Assembly: GCA_024291935.2 (NCBI GenBank)
Contig: CM044309.1
Location: 95,381,628-95,445,627 of the forward strand
Direction: 5' to 3'
Length of the DNA: 64,000 nt
Origin: Okapia johnstoni
Lineage: Eukaryota; Chordata; Mammalia; Artiodactyla; Giraffidae
Below are positions 20,808-31,298 of the stretch, piece by piece. The stretch's first letter is position 1; every line of letters starts with the position of its first letter. Below the pieces are notes generated by a model. That model was not told the DNA's origin. It made no database searches and worked only from the letters and a program-made list of their open reading frames with translations. The translations under genes were made by a program, and so were the position numbers.

Positions 20808-20982
20808 ATTTTTCTCAAAGTGTGTTCCTCAAAGCAGCAGTATCAGCGCTATCTAGGAACTAATTACTATTAATAGCAATGGAGTTCTCAGGCCCACCCC
20901 AGACACTCTAGAGGCGGGGTGTGAGACAAAAACAGCAAGCTCTCAAGGAAATTCTGAAGTTTGCTGGTCTGTGGTTCTACAG
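20808..20982 (-). mobile_element. MER5A-like hAT-Charlie element
   Basis: Reverse of the element at 1016-1209: 'ttctcaaagtgtgttcct', 'ctcaggcccaccccaga', 'ggttctacag' end. Diverged and immobile. Confidence 0.75.
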
Positions 20983-21775
20983 TAAAATGGCCAGGACAGC
21001 CCAGCTGCAGCCAATATCTCCATTATTCCTAGCCATCTACCAGCTCGTTCTCTGCATCCATCACCATTAATTCGATTGCAAAATTAAAAAGAAGGAAATC
21101 CATGCACCCATATTTGAAATCTGTGCTCCAACGCGCCACTAACCAGACCCTGCCTGGGAGCCTGCATACTTTGGCTATTTTTTACACAGTGTCCCAAGTA
21201 AGCTAAGCAGAAAATTTGGGAGAGATTAGATATGTGCATTAAATTTTAAATAGTTTGAACAAAACCTTTGGATTCAACATTTCAAGTGTTATGTCTCTTG
21301 CATGCAACTTAGGAAAACACTTCTAAAATCTAATGAAAACTATTGAAAACCCAAATTCTTCTACCCCAAACTTGAAAATGCACAGTATTCTAATCATTAT
21401 GTTAAAATTATCATCCTTTGTACACTCTACTGATCACTTTTTCTGAACAAACTAAAAGCATAGCTTCAGTAATACATCTCTAAGATTTTTCTCAAGCGTT
21501 ATTCATTCCAGAATGGCTCTTTTCCTGAAATCCTGTACCTCTTGACACTAGATCAGTCTGCTGTTGATAGATGCATATCAAGCTCTACAATCACAACAAA
21601 CCCAGACTGAATGATTTTTCTCCATGTTTATTTTTTTCCATCAAAATGAGTTCATGTTCCTTAAGGGCACCAAGCAAGGCAACCCAGGAAAGTATCCTTC
21701 TATTCTGCCATCTTATATTAGAAGCTCTGCTTCAAGATATTCTTAATCTGAGCTACACTTTTAGGTTACCTAAGG
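20983..21775. other. No recognisable feature
   Basis: About 790 bp, unassigned. Confidence 0.4.
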
Positions 21776-21945
21776 AGAGGAGAAGGGAGTGACAGAAAAT
21801 GATACGGTTGAATGGCATCATTAACTCAATAGACACGAGTTTAAGCAAACTCCAGGAGATAGTGAAGGACAGTGAAGCCTGGCATGCTGCAGTCCATGGG
21901 GTTGCAAAGAGTCAGACATGATTGGGTGACTGAACAACGACAAAG
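21776..21945 (+). mobile_element. BovB LINE 3'-end fragment
   Basis: Plus-strand BovB tail: 'gttgaatggcatcattaac', 'gtttaagcaaactccagg', 'gcctggcatgctgcagtcc', 'gactgaacaacgac'. About 170 bp, 5' truncated. Confidence 0.85.
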
Positions 21946-22029
21946 GAGAGTCAGATTCTCATATGATTGATTTGTTATCTAAGAGAGGGAGAAGAGAAGC
22001 CACTACCTGGGGTTTATTACCTGGAAGTA

Positions 22030-22108
22030 TTGAGTTGGCCAAAAAGTTCACTCAGAATTTTCTGGAAGATATTATGGAAAAACCTGAACAAATTTTTGAC
22101 CAACCCAA
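22030..22108 (+). mobile_element. Mariner-type miniature element (complete)
   Basis: A 79-bp element with ends 'ttgagttggccaaaaag' and 'gaccaacccaa', which are inverted copies. It is flanked by TA on both sides (22028-22029 and 22109-22110). This is the expected form for a mariner-derived MITE; no coding capacity. Confidence 0.8.
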
Positions 22109-22601
22109 TACATCATCAAAGATGTTTGGATCATTGGAAATCAATTAGTCCTCTGTTATAAGGTCACTTTTGGGGGGGGTGGATAGTGTTGCTGGGCTAT
22201 GGAAGAGATAATCACATACTCTTGAGTAGAGGCATCAAGAACCATGAAGGGTCTGAGATTTTTACCCTAATCACAAGATAACAAGTGAGCCCACCACAGA
22301 TTCATAGAAAAAGACGTGAGCACCTTGGGAGAAAGACAAAGAATTTTGTCTGCAATAGCAGTAGCCAAAGGATCAGCATTTGTACCAGTTACCCTACCAT
22401 CATTCCCAGAAGGTGATAAATGTACACAGGTGATGTCTGTACACACAGTGAGTTGCATTACAGGAGAGGAATCCTGAGGTTAGGGGACCTGCATCATCTA
22501 TACTGGAGAGTAAGCCTTTTTAACCTCTGGTCCAGAGAGAGACATTATCTTCTTATTATAAAATATAAGATAAATTATTATGAGACATTATCTTATTATC
22601 T
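22109..22601. other. No recognisable feature
   Basis: About 490 bp. A G-run (22173-22180) and AT-rich sequence near 22550-22600. Nothing assigned. Confidence 0.4.
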
Positions 22602-22803
22602 GGTAGCTTAGTCTCTAAATTGTGTCCAACTCTTGTGACCCCATGGAGCCTACCAAGCTCCTCTGTTCATGCGATTTTCCAGTCAAGATTACTGGAGTGG
22701 GTAGCTGTTCCCTTCTCCAGGGTATCTTCCCAATCCAGGGATCGAACCCGGGTCTCCTGCATTATAGGCAGATCCTTTATGATCTGAGCCACCAGGGAAG
22801 CCC
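22602..22803 (-). mobile_element. Bov-tA SINE
   Basis: Minus-strand copy with small deletions in the tail ('catggagcctaccaagctc'), ending 'gagccaccagggaagccc'. Confidence 0.9.
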
Positions 22804-22984
22804 ATATTATTATTACACTGGACAGTATCTCCTAAGGTTATTCATTATTAAAACTCCTTGTAAAGATTACTCAGAATAGAGCAGTCAGTTCCTCTGTTCA
22901 CAATACAAACAGAAATACAAGAGATCCTTAGAGAATTCTCTCTCAGCAGTGGCTGAAGCCATGGGCACTGGAGGGGCCCATCTC

Positions 22985-23170
22985 CCTGGGTTCAACCCAC
23001 AGCTCTTGGGCACATAACATGTTAGTCTGTTTTCTAATTTATAAAATGAAGGTAATAATAGGAAGCATTTCAAAGGGTTGTTGTGTTTAAGTGAGATGAT
23101 ACCTAAGACATGTAAAGCACTTTACGCAACGTCTGATAGAGAGTAAGTATTTAAATGTGATTATTATTTT
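22985..23170 (+). mobile_element. MIR
   Basis: 'cctgggttcaacccacagc', 'tttctaatttataaaatg', 'agggttgttgtgtttaag', 'tgtaaagcactttacgc' occur in MIR order. Confidence 0.65.
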
Positions 23171-23265
23171 TCCTGTTAGCACTACAGCTAGCAGTATTCA
23201 GGAGAACATACTCAGATGTCACAGAATTCCCATTATAACTTGATTCTTAATTTCCAAACTCTACT

Positions 23266-23612
23266 CTGTGGTTGTTTTTTTCCTCCCGGTTATGTTGCCC
23301 ACTGAGATTCCAAAACTCCACAGACCCACCAGTGAGAGGGTTTCCTGCTGTTTGGAAACTTCTCCTCCTTCACGACTCCTTCCCCAGGACAGGTCTCCAT
23401 CTGTAACTCTTTTGTCTCTCTTTTTGCCTTTTATATTTGTCCTACCTCCTTTCGAAGAGAATGGGTTGCCTTCCTGGGTGCCTGGTGTCCTCTGCCAGCC
23501 TTCAGAAGTTGTTTTTGCAAGTTGCTCAGCATTCAAATGATCTTTTGATGAATTTTTTGGGGAGAAAGTGATCTCCCATCCTATTCCTCTGCCATCTTAG
23601 GACCGCCCCATC
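23266..23612 (-). mobile_element. Isolated L1 5' UTR
   Basis: The reverse complement begins 'ggggcggtcctaagatggc', the typical 5' start of artiodactyl L1s. It continues through 'cttctgaaggctggcagag' and 'gaagtttccaaacagcag' to 'gggcaacataaccgggagg'. Only about 350 bp of 5' UTR remains: no ORF1, ORF2 or 3' UTR follows. An L1 5' UTR is an internal RNA polymerase II promoter in intact elements. Whether this piece is active is unknown. Confidence 0.75.
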
Positions 23613-23833
23613 CCAAACTCTGAAAAAGAAAGCAACTGTAGAAATAAATCATAGATACATGATACGACAAAAATTATGAAAAACCACATTCTATTTACTC
23701 TAATATTTGTGTCATATGCAATATATTTCTTATCAAGAAGGAACTAACCAAATATAAGTACCACCTTTTGTAAAAAATCAAGTTCTATCACTTCCAACTG
23801 TCCTCTTTTAGCTAATTTGCCACCATACCTGAT

Positions 23834-24049
23834 TTAATCGTGATTGTTAGTCACTCAGTGGTGTCCAACTCTTTGTGACCGCATGGACTGTAGCCCACCA
23901 GGCTCCTCTATCCATAGGGATTGTCCAGGCAAGAATACTGAAATGGATTCCCATTCCCTTCGCTGGGGGAGCTTCCCAACCCAAGGATTGAACCCAGGTC
24001 TCCTGCATTGCAGGCAGATTCTTTACCATCTGAGCCACCAGGGAAGTTA
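23834..24049 (-). mobile_element. Bov-tA SINE with decayed target duplication
   Basis: Minus-strand copy ('gttagtcactcagtggtg' to 'gccaccagggaag'). Flanking 14-mers at 23820-23833 and 24050-24063 agree at 12 of 14 positions. Confidence 0.92.
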
Positions 24050-24259
24050 CCACCACACCTAATACTATCTTATTCTCAATATGACTGAGGGAAACTCACA
24101 TAGAGTATTTTAATTTCAGCCACATGTTTAATAAGGCCTATTGTGGTATCCTGTGGACAAGATACAAAATGTGGGCTGGAAGAAAATACAGTTTGGCATA
24201 TTGACAAGAAATTTTACAAGCAAGTAAAAACTTTGATTAACTGGAGGCAAGAAAGTTTG

Positions 24260-24415
24260 CTAGTAAGAGCATGGAGTTAGACAGATGCAGAGTCAAAAAT
24301 CAACTTCAGTACTTTCTAGCTGTGTTACTAGAATTAAAGATTAAATATGCTAATATAGTCAGGCAATCATTTATGGTATCACATACACGGTAGATATTCC
24401 ATAAAAGTTGTTTTC
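24260..24415 (+). mobile_element. MIR-like SINE
   Basis: 'gcatggagttagacagatgc', 'tactttctagctgtgtta', then a diverged 3' part ('cacatacacggtagatattc'). MIR core order is retained. Confidence 0.55.
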
Positions 24416-24494
24416 CTCCCAATTCCCTGTTAATTAATTGTTGTCAACCCACAGAAAATGAAGGCTTGGAGAGCTTTGTCTTCAAACTCTGTCC

Positions 24495-24715
24495 TCTCCA
24501 CACTTTCAATCAATTATCTGGATGAAGGTGTCAACAGCATAATTATTATATTTGTCACAGAGCTGGGAGAAACAGAGAATATACTAGATGGTTGAATCAG
24601 TATTCAAAAAATTTTGAACAGCCTGGAAACTTGGTCTAGTTCAAAATCACAAGATCACATTAAATAGGGATAAATTTAAAGTCTTCTATTTGGCTCTATG
24701 TTCCAAAAGTTTAAC
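24495..24715 (+). mobile_element. CR1/L3-like LINE reverse transcriptase remnant
   Basis: 'agctgggagaaacagagaat', 'gaatcagtattcaaaa' and 'aatagggataaatttaaagt' resemble the old LINE stretch encoding DDTKLGG followed by a FNRDKCKVL-type segment. Here it is interrupted by stops and has lost the codons for the DD pair. Very old; family uncertain. Confidence 0.45.
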
Positions 24716-25017
24716 TTTATAAACTATATGAAAGAGAAACTCAGACTTGGTTTTCTTTGCTGTTTTTTTTTTTTAAAAAAAGTTGAAAGTGATTCAGAGT
24801 TGAATCTGATTCAGGGTTTTTGCAAAAAGTAAGCTGTGGAGGTCTTTAAATACCAAGCTATGGAGTTATGACTGTCCAATCTGTTTTCCAGATTGCAACC
24901 TTACTTAAATCCTAGCATTTTGAGGGAAGGGGGACCATATTTAATACTATTTGATTTCCTGCCTATTTTAATACAGTTCACATTTCCTGAATGGCATTTG
25001 GCATGCAGTCCCTTTTG

Positions 25018-25186
25018 CATTTGATCCCTGGGTCGAGAAGATCCCCTAGAGAGGAGAATGTCTACCCACTCAAGTATTCATGCCTGAAGAATTCCATGGA
25101 CAGAGAAGCCTGGTGAGCTACAGTCCATGGGGTTGCAAAGAGCTGGACATGACTGAAACACTAACACACACACACACACACACACC
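25018..25186 (+). mobile_element. Bov-tA SINE lacking its head, with CA tract
   Basis: Begins within the head ('tttgatccctgggtcgag') and runs to 'ctggacatgactgaaac'. A CA microsatellite (25162-25184) grew at its 3' end. Flanks 'ccttttgcatt' and 'cccttgcatt' suggest 5' truncation during insertion. Confidence 0.88.
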
Positions 25187-25880
25187 CCTTGCATTCAACT
25201 GGGGGAACTTGAAACAGAAAGCCTTTCAAAGGGACTCCAGTGGCATCAGCCAGAGTCACCCTGGAGAGATGGAAGGCACTTTCATTCCCCTTAGAGAATG
25301 AGCATCCTTCTGCCTCCACCACCAGCCTCTCCCACTGCTCAAAAGCTATTCTTATATTCTTGAAATATTAAACAATTTCATTAAAGAAATTAAATTACAT
25401 TTAAATTATCGACATTTCAAAAGACTTCATGTCTGTAATATCAAATAGGAGAAAGAGAAAAGGACATACTTAAAACCAATTTTCCTGACTGAATTCAATC
25501 TTACAATTTGCCTGCAATTCATAAAACGATTCCAGCTGTGTTTCTTTTGGTTTTTGCTGCTGGGATACTTTAGTGAATAGTCCCCAAACCAATACTATGT
25601 CTTTCTTCATTCCCCTTAGGAATCTTTATAGCAGAATCTCTAGTTTTTCGTCTCTGAAACTTCAGAATGTTGACATGATCAATTCAAAAGACCTCTCAGT
25701 ACTGTTGATAAAAGTACAAAGGTCAATGAGCCTGAACTTTCCCTCTGAGTTTAGGAAGTGCTGACTTCAGATTCCAGAGCCTGGAGGCAGAAGGGGCTGC
25801 CCCCCATCCCTTCCCCCACCATAAATTCTTTCTGATTATCCCTTATTTCCTGATTTTGTCTGACGTGTTGTTAAGCAATC
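25187..25880. other. No recognisable feature
   Basis: About 690 bp, unassigned. A C-rich run lies near 25800-25820. Confidence 0.4.
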
Positions 25881-26297
25881 TTGCTCCAGGTGGCGCTAGT
25901 GGTAAAGAGTGAGTGAGTGAAAGTCACTCGGTCGTGTCTGCCTCTTTGCGACCCCATGGACTACACAGTCCACGGAGTTCTCCAGGCACACAATTCTGGA
26001 GTGGGTAGCCTTTTCCTTCGCCAGGGGATCTTCCCAACCCAGGGATCGAACCCAGGTCTCCCGCATTGCAGGCGGGTTGTTTATCAGCTGAGCCACAAGT
26101 GGTAAAGAACTCGCCTGTTAATGCAGGAGACAGTAAGAAAGGGCGGTCGATCCCTAGGTCAGGAAGATTCCCTGGAGGAGGGCAAGGCAATCCACTCCAG
26201 GATTCTCACCTGGAGAAACCCATGGACAGAGGAGCCTGGTGGGCTACGGTCCATGGGGTTGCAAAGAGTCGGACAGGACTGAAGCAATTTAGCTTGC
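25881..26297 (+). mobile_element. Bov-tA SINE interrupted by another SINE
   Basis: The head part 25881-25908 ('ccaggtggcgctagtgg') resumes at 26098 ('agtggtaaagaactcgcc') and runs to 'gcaatttagcttgcacac'. Host copy of the nested insertion below. Confidence 0.93.
25909..26097 (-). mobile_element. Bov-tA/Bov-A SINE nested in a Bov-tA
   Basis: Minus-strand copy ('gaaagtcactcggtcgtg' to 'tcagctgagccaca'). It is bracketed by the perfect 11-bp repeat 'agtggtaaaga' at 25898-25908 and 26098-26108. The target is the host SINE's own head. Confidence 0.94.
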
Positions 26298-27595
26298 ACA
26301 CACTGACCAAAATCCCAGGCTTGAATATTCCCTGGACTTTGGGGGCAATCTTATCTTTATCCAGGACATTTTATGACAATACTGGATTTCTTCAGCATTA
26401 ACACAGCCTAACTGCTAGTTTTTCTAGGACCTGTCTCCCAGTTAACTGGACTTCCGCTTTGAAAAGAACCAAGCTCCACTACTGAGTCTCCATTTTTTTC
26501 TCCTGTGTCTGAATTCCTTTCCCTATAGCCTTCCCACCTCCTCTGTTCCTCTTAACTGGAAACTGTCTTTCATTTGCTAGCTAATCTACCACCATTCCTT
26601 CAAAGAAACCACAATCCTACTTTGAATTCTTGAAAAGGACCAACTGCCAGGATTGCTACTTGCTGCCCGTCATTACACTCCTTAAAGAACTTAATCCATC
26701 TGGCTGGATTTCCTGCTATCAACTGTTGAATGACATCTTTCCATTCCCCCAAGCACTTGCTCCAACTCCATGAAGACAGCCTTTTAGGTATGTGTCTCAG
26801 ACATTGTACTAGGTGTGTTGCTGGCTAAAATCTTGGCCTTCTCTGCCTACCAAAGTCAAAAAAAAAAAAAAAAATAGAGAGAGTTTGGAGGAAACAGAAA
26901 GGTGGCTTTAATTCTCAGCCAGTGGAGAGACGAAGACAATAAGCTCATGCCTCAAGAACTGTGCACCCCCTCCATGAATCTAGGGGCTTATTTAAGGCAA
27001 GGGCTTGCAGCCAGGAGTCAGTGATGAGGAACAAAGATGATAGGGTCTTGATTTCTTCCTTTCGCATTGTTTCAGAGACAGTCATGGACTGGTGTCAGTA
27101 AGCCAGTGATTGAGTCTGGCGGTTTGGTGGCTCTGCAGCCTTCTTTCTGATATGTAACTGTAAGGGGAAGAGTGTTGTAAGGGTAAACACCAGATATAGA
27201 ATGTATTCAGCATAGAGTCAAAGGAAAAAATGGGAATTGTAGCTCCCATAGAGTTAGGGGGCAGAAAAGCAAACTTAGTTACAGACATGCAGAGTTAGCA
27301 GCAGTTAAAGTAAAAAATCTGACAATGTTCAGGCCTGCTCACTGTTCTCTTTATCTTCTTTGTTCTCAGGAAAGGAAAAGAGAAAAACTCATTTTTCTTT
27401 TCTGCTTTTCACTGCAATAGGTACTAGCTTCTGGTTCTTATTCTCTCATTATCTCCAGGAAATAATGTCACAACAAAACAGAGAGAGGTGATGAACAACT
27501 ACCATGACAACTTGTGGTGGTTGTTGTAATATGGCTGTTTAAGTATAATAGGAGCAGTGTAACTATAGTAGAGGAAATGACTCCATCCTGCTTGG
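26298..27595. other. Unassigned 1.3 kb, possible old LTR
   Basis: Contains an A run (26858-26874). 26875-27300 ('gtggctttaattctcagcc', 'tggactggtgtcagtaagc', 'ggcggtttggtggctctg') has the look of an endogenous-retrovirus LTR, but I cannot match it to a family. No open frame resembles a retroviral gene. Confidence 0.3.
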
Positions 27596-27625
27596 AATAT
27601 ATATATATATATATATATATATATT
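27596..27625. repeat. (AT)n microsatellite
   Basis: About 15 uninterrupted AT units. Likely length-variable between individuals. Confidence 0.95.
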
Positions 27626-27798
27626 ACACATCAGAAAACTTTTCTAGTAAGAAAAGATGGAAGAGAATCACTTCTACTTCTTGGCCATCAGCTTTCCCAT
27701 CAACTAGGTTATTTCACGGGTCTCTTCTTCCATGCTTGGTCAAGGAAACTGAGCTGCATGATCTACTGATTGATACTGAGTTTCCCACAGCTTACCAC

Positions 27799-28268
27799 TT
27801 CAGTTCAGTTCAGTCGCTCAGTTGTGTCTGACTCTTTGAGACCCCATGGACTGCAGCATGCCAGACCTCCCTGTCCATCACCATCTCCTGGAGCTTGCTC
27901 AAACTCATGTCCATTGAGTCAGTGATGCCATCCAGCCATCTCATCCTCTGTCGTCCCCTTCTCCTCCTGCTTTCAATCTTTCCCATCATCAGGGTCTTTT
28001 CCAATGAATCAGTTCTTTGCATCAGACAGCCAAAGTATTGGAGTTTCAGCTTCAGCATCAGTCCTTCCAATGAATATTCAGGGTTGATTTCCTTTAGGAT
28101 TGACTGGTTTGATCTCCTTGCAGTCCAAGAGACTCTCAAGAGTCTTCTCCAACACTACAGTTCAAAAGTATCAATTCTTGGGAATTGGCCTTCTTTATAG
28201 TCCAACTCTCACATCCATACATAACTACTGGACAAACCATAGCTTTGACTAGGACTTTTGTTGGAGGA
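27799..28268 (-). mobile_element. BovB LINE 3'-end fragment
   Basis: Reverse-oriented, close to consensus: 'ttcagttcagtcgctcag', 'ccatcaccatctcctgg', 'caagagactctcaagagtc', 'cccatacat'-type end. About 470 bp. Antisense open frames across it recur in every BovB copy and are not genes. Confidence 0.92.
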
Positions 28269-28424
28269 CTAGCTATATTTACATATAAACATTTGAAAGA
28301 CACTTACCCTTTGACCTGTATAATGGTAATGAGCAGAAAATGATCATTCTAAAGAATATGACAGCTTGGCCTGCCTGGGGCTTTCAGGTAGCTGTCTTAT
28401 AGCCTTTGGAATCTTCATCGCTAT

Positions 28425-29038
28425 TGTTCGGTCCCTCAGTCATGCGCAACTCTTTGTGACCCCACAGATTGCAGCACACCAGGCTCCTCTGTCCTGCGCC
28501 ATCTTCCAGAGTTTTCTCAAACTCATGTCCATTGATTTGCAATGCCATCCAATCATCATCCTCTGTCTCCTCCTTCTCCTTCTGCCTTCAGTCTTTCCCG
28601 GCATCAGGGTCTTTTCCAACGAGTCAGCTCTTTGCATCAAGTGGCCAAAGTATTGGAGCTTCAGCAGCAGTCCTTCTAGTGAAGATTCAGGGTTGATTTC
28701 CTTTTGATTGACTGATTTGACCTCCCTGAAGTCTAAAGGACTCTCAAGAGTCTTCTTTAGCACCACAGTTTGAAAGCATCAATTCTTCAGCGCTCAGCCT
28801 TCTTTATGGTCCAACTCTCACACCCATACATGAATACTAGAAAAACCATAGCTTTGACTATACAGACCTTTGCCTGCAAAGTGACATCTCTGTTCTTTAA
28901 TGTTATCTAGATTTGTCATAGCTTTTCTTCCAAGGGGAAAGCATCTTTTAATTTCATGGCTGTGGTCACCATCTGCAGTCACCATCCACAGTGATTTTGG
29001 AGCCCAAGAAAATAAAATCTGCCACTGTTTTCATACAG
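28425..29038 (-). mobile_element. BovB LINE 3'-end fragment
   Basis: Reverse-oriented, ~615 bp, extending further into the element than its neighbour at 27.8 kb ('gattttggagcccaagaaa'). A short tandem slip near 28968-28992 repeats 'caccatc'. This is an independent insertion only about 160 bp from the previous BovB and in the same orientation. Confidence 0.9.
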
Positions 29039-29071
29039 CCTCTTATGAGTTGTGTTAATATGTGTCCAACT

Positions 29072-29187
29072 TCTTGGACAAGTTATTTCACCTCTCCAAG
29101 GCTATTTGCTCATCTGAGAATGAAGTTGAGAGTAAATGAGATGAATATAAAGCACATGGCAAAGCACACACACACACTCACACACTA
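29072..29187 (+). mobile_element. MIR-like fragment plus CA tract
   Basis: 'ggacaagttatttcacctc' and 'aaatgagatgaatataaagc' are MIR-like. A short CA tract (29166-29187) follows. Confidence 0.45.
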
Positions 29188-30534
29188 CTGCTTTATAGGT
29201 TAACTTTGATAAAGGCCTAGGAAATGAATACCTTTATTTTAACTGTAGTTGAACAAATTTGCACAACTTAAAAGTGGTGCTATAGATTTTATTTCCAAAA
29301 GGTATGTGAAACCAAAATATACTAGTGTGGGAAAGGACTGAAGTCCTAAAATCTCAGAGAAAAAATACGAGATAAAACAAAAACTGTATTGATCATCAAT
29401 ATAAAATAGCTACCATCATGATTTTGTTGCCTGATTATAATTGTTAAACTACTGTATTTGTTTATGAATATCTACACAGAGAAAATTTTCAGTATTGCAT
29501 TTGGACTATGCAAGCATACAGGAATCTTCATATTACATGAATACCAATACCCTGTGATTGACCAAGTGATGTTCAAGATGGTGTAACATCCCTGATCTTC
29601 ACTGCCCTTTAAAATTCTTTATGTTCATCTCTCTAAAGTTAATTAAGATGCAGTTATAGAGCTTATGGTGGTGTTCCTTGCTCTGTACAAGGGTTTTAAA
29701 GTAACTGTGATCAGTTGTCCATTCCTGTTAATCAACACACAGTTTGCACCCAACGGATAAGATCACCTTCTTTTGCTTTGAAAGCTAAAGCAAAACAAGC
29801 ACATCCAAAACTGATTCAAGTTTTACCACTACTTTTCTAACCATCCCAACTGTGAGTGGTACAAGTTTTCCCAGGAGATATGCTACTTGAAGAGGCTCTT
29901 GTGAAGCAAATCTGGCTATAGAGTCCCTGGAGTAGGCAAGTCAGCCATGAAAAGAGTTTTGAGATTGCCCTGCAGTTCATGACAAGAGGAAAGATGTCAC
30001 TGCTCAGGGGGTAGATACCTGCAAAGATGCAAGTTAAACACAAGCCTGAAGCTATATATAGTAGTGTACAAATTATTTTGAAGAATTTGCCTTAATATTT
30101 TGAAGGAAAAAACCTAGGATCTTTAAAAAATAATGAAGCCCCAACAGTGTGAAATTCATTTGCTTCAAAATGAAAATTTTTCCCAGAAAAGGATACCTGA
30201 TAGCTTAGGGGACACTACCTTGCCCTTAAAATTTATCCCACAGTGTTAGCTGCCTTTAAGTTTTTATGGAATAGAGCAGAGAATAAAGTAATATTCTTCA
30301 GTGTTCTAGTGCAAGATGTTTGGATTTCATCTTTCTGTATTTTTTCATTAAGTCCCTGGGAGAGAATATTCAATCAGATTTCAATCATCAAATATTTATT
30401 AAGAATGCATGTTTTCTACAAGCTGATATATTTCAAGATTTTTTTTTAATCTAAAAAGCAAGATACAAAAGAAGGTCAAGAAAACTAAAGGAGAGGAAAG
30501 AGTCAATTCAAGCAAATTTTGAATTTTATTAAAT
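29188..30534. other. Repeat-poor stretch, no gene recognised
   Basis: About 1.35 kb, unassigned and AT-rich. No exon-like open frame. Confidence 0.4.
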
Positions 30535-30634
30535 TAGTATTTTAATCATAAACTTTTATACAATATAAAATACAGTAGTAGTTTATACAAATTAAAATGT
30601 AGTATTTTAATCATAAACTTTTATACAATATAAA
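30535..30634 (+). repeat. Perfect 35-bp direct repeat
   Basis: 30535-30569 and 30600-30634 are identical over 35 bp (start 'tagtattttaatcataaac', end 'acaatataaa') with a 30-bp spacer. It lies in AT-rich unique sequence. Perfect identity suggests a recent local duplication. Confidence 0.9.
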
Positions 30635-30821
30635 GACAAAGAATTACAAAATAACCTATTACTTAGTGGACTCATTTTTAGAGTAGTACTCTAATAATAA
30701 TTTTTCTAATTGTTTTACATCTATTTTAGAATAAAATAAGGAAATCCATTAATGTTATTAGGACTACAGATTTTCACTGTAAGGGGAAAAAGCATGTATA
30801 AGGAAAAAAACAAATATAAAT

Positions 30822-30950
30822 GCTGCTGCTGCTAAGTCGCTTCAGTCGTGTCCGACTCTGTGGGACCCCATAGACGGCAACCCACCAGGCTCCTCCGTCC
30901 CTGGGATTTTCCAGGCAAGAACACTGGAGTGGGTTGCCATTGCCTTCTCC
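30822..30950 (-). mobile_element. Short young Bov-A SINE with 11-bp target duplication
   Basis: Nearly consensus 'tgctgctgctaagtcgc', 'ccgactctgtgggacccc', 'gccattgccttctcc'. It is flanked by 'aaatataaatg' (30812-30822 and 30951-30961, one base shared with the element). Only one Bov-A unit is present, with no tRNA head. Low divergence suggests one of the youngest insertions here. Confidence 0.9.
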
Positions 30951-31008
30951 AAATATAAATGAAAGGATGGCAAAGAAAATGATGCTGTGGTGTTAAATTT
31001 GAATTGGA

Positions 31009-31298
31009 TGGACTTCCCTGGCAGTGCAGTGTATAAAAACCCACTTGCCAGTGCAGGGGACAGTGGTTCGATCCCTGGTCAGGGAAGATTCTGAAAGCCA
31101 GGGGGCCACAGTTACTGAGCCTGAACGCAGCAACTCCTGCAGCCCGAGCGCCTAGAGCCTGTGCTCTAGAGAAGCCGCCGTCATGAGAAACCCATGCGCC
31201 TCAATGAAGAGTTGCTCCCAGTTGACGCAACTAGAGAAAAGCCCACACGTAGCAACGGGGACCAAGCGCAACCAAACAAAGAAATAAGTTAGTTTTTA
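31009..31298 (+). mobile_element. CHR-1-type SINE with 14-bp target duplication
   Basis: Head 'ggacttccctggcagtgc', 'ggttcgatccctggtcag', body 'cagcaactcctgcagcc', 'gagaagccgccgtcatgag', tail 'aacaaagaaataa'. Perfect repeats 'aaatttgaattgga' at 30995-31008 and 31299-31312. Confidence 0.93.

Noticed and set aside
24495..24715. A conserved coding exon
   Set aside because: The apparent protein-like pattern matches the RT tail of an old CR1/L3-type LINE and contains stops and a codon deletion.
27810..28139. Minus-strand frames with '[15 protein letters not shown]' type sequence (also 4644-4838, 28440-28766, 44628-44852)
   Set aside because: Sense-strand translation of the BovB 3' region. It is a LINE tail, 5' truncated, with no start or domain of its own.
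28366..28707. Open frames with a recurring 'LKLMSIES' type sequence (also at 27895-28200, 39849-40103, 44695-45021, 60613-60900)
   Set aside because: They recur because each is the antisense strand of a BovB 3' end. The repetition reflects the transposon, not a gene family.
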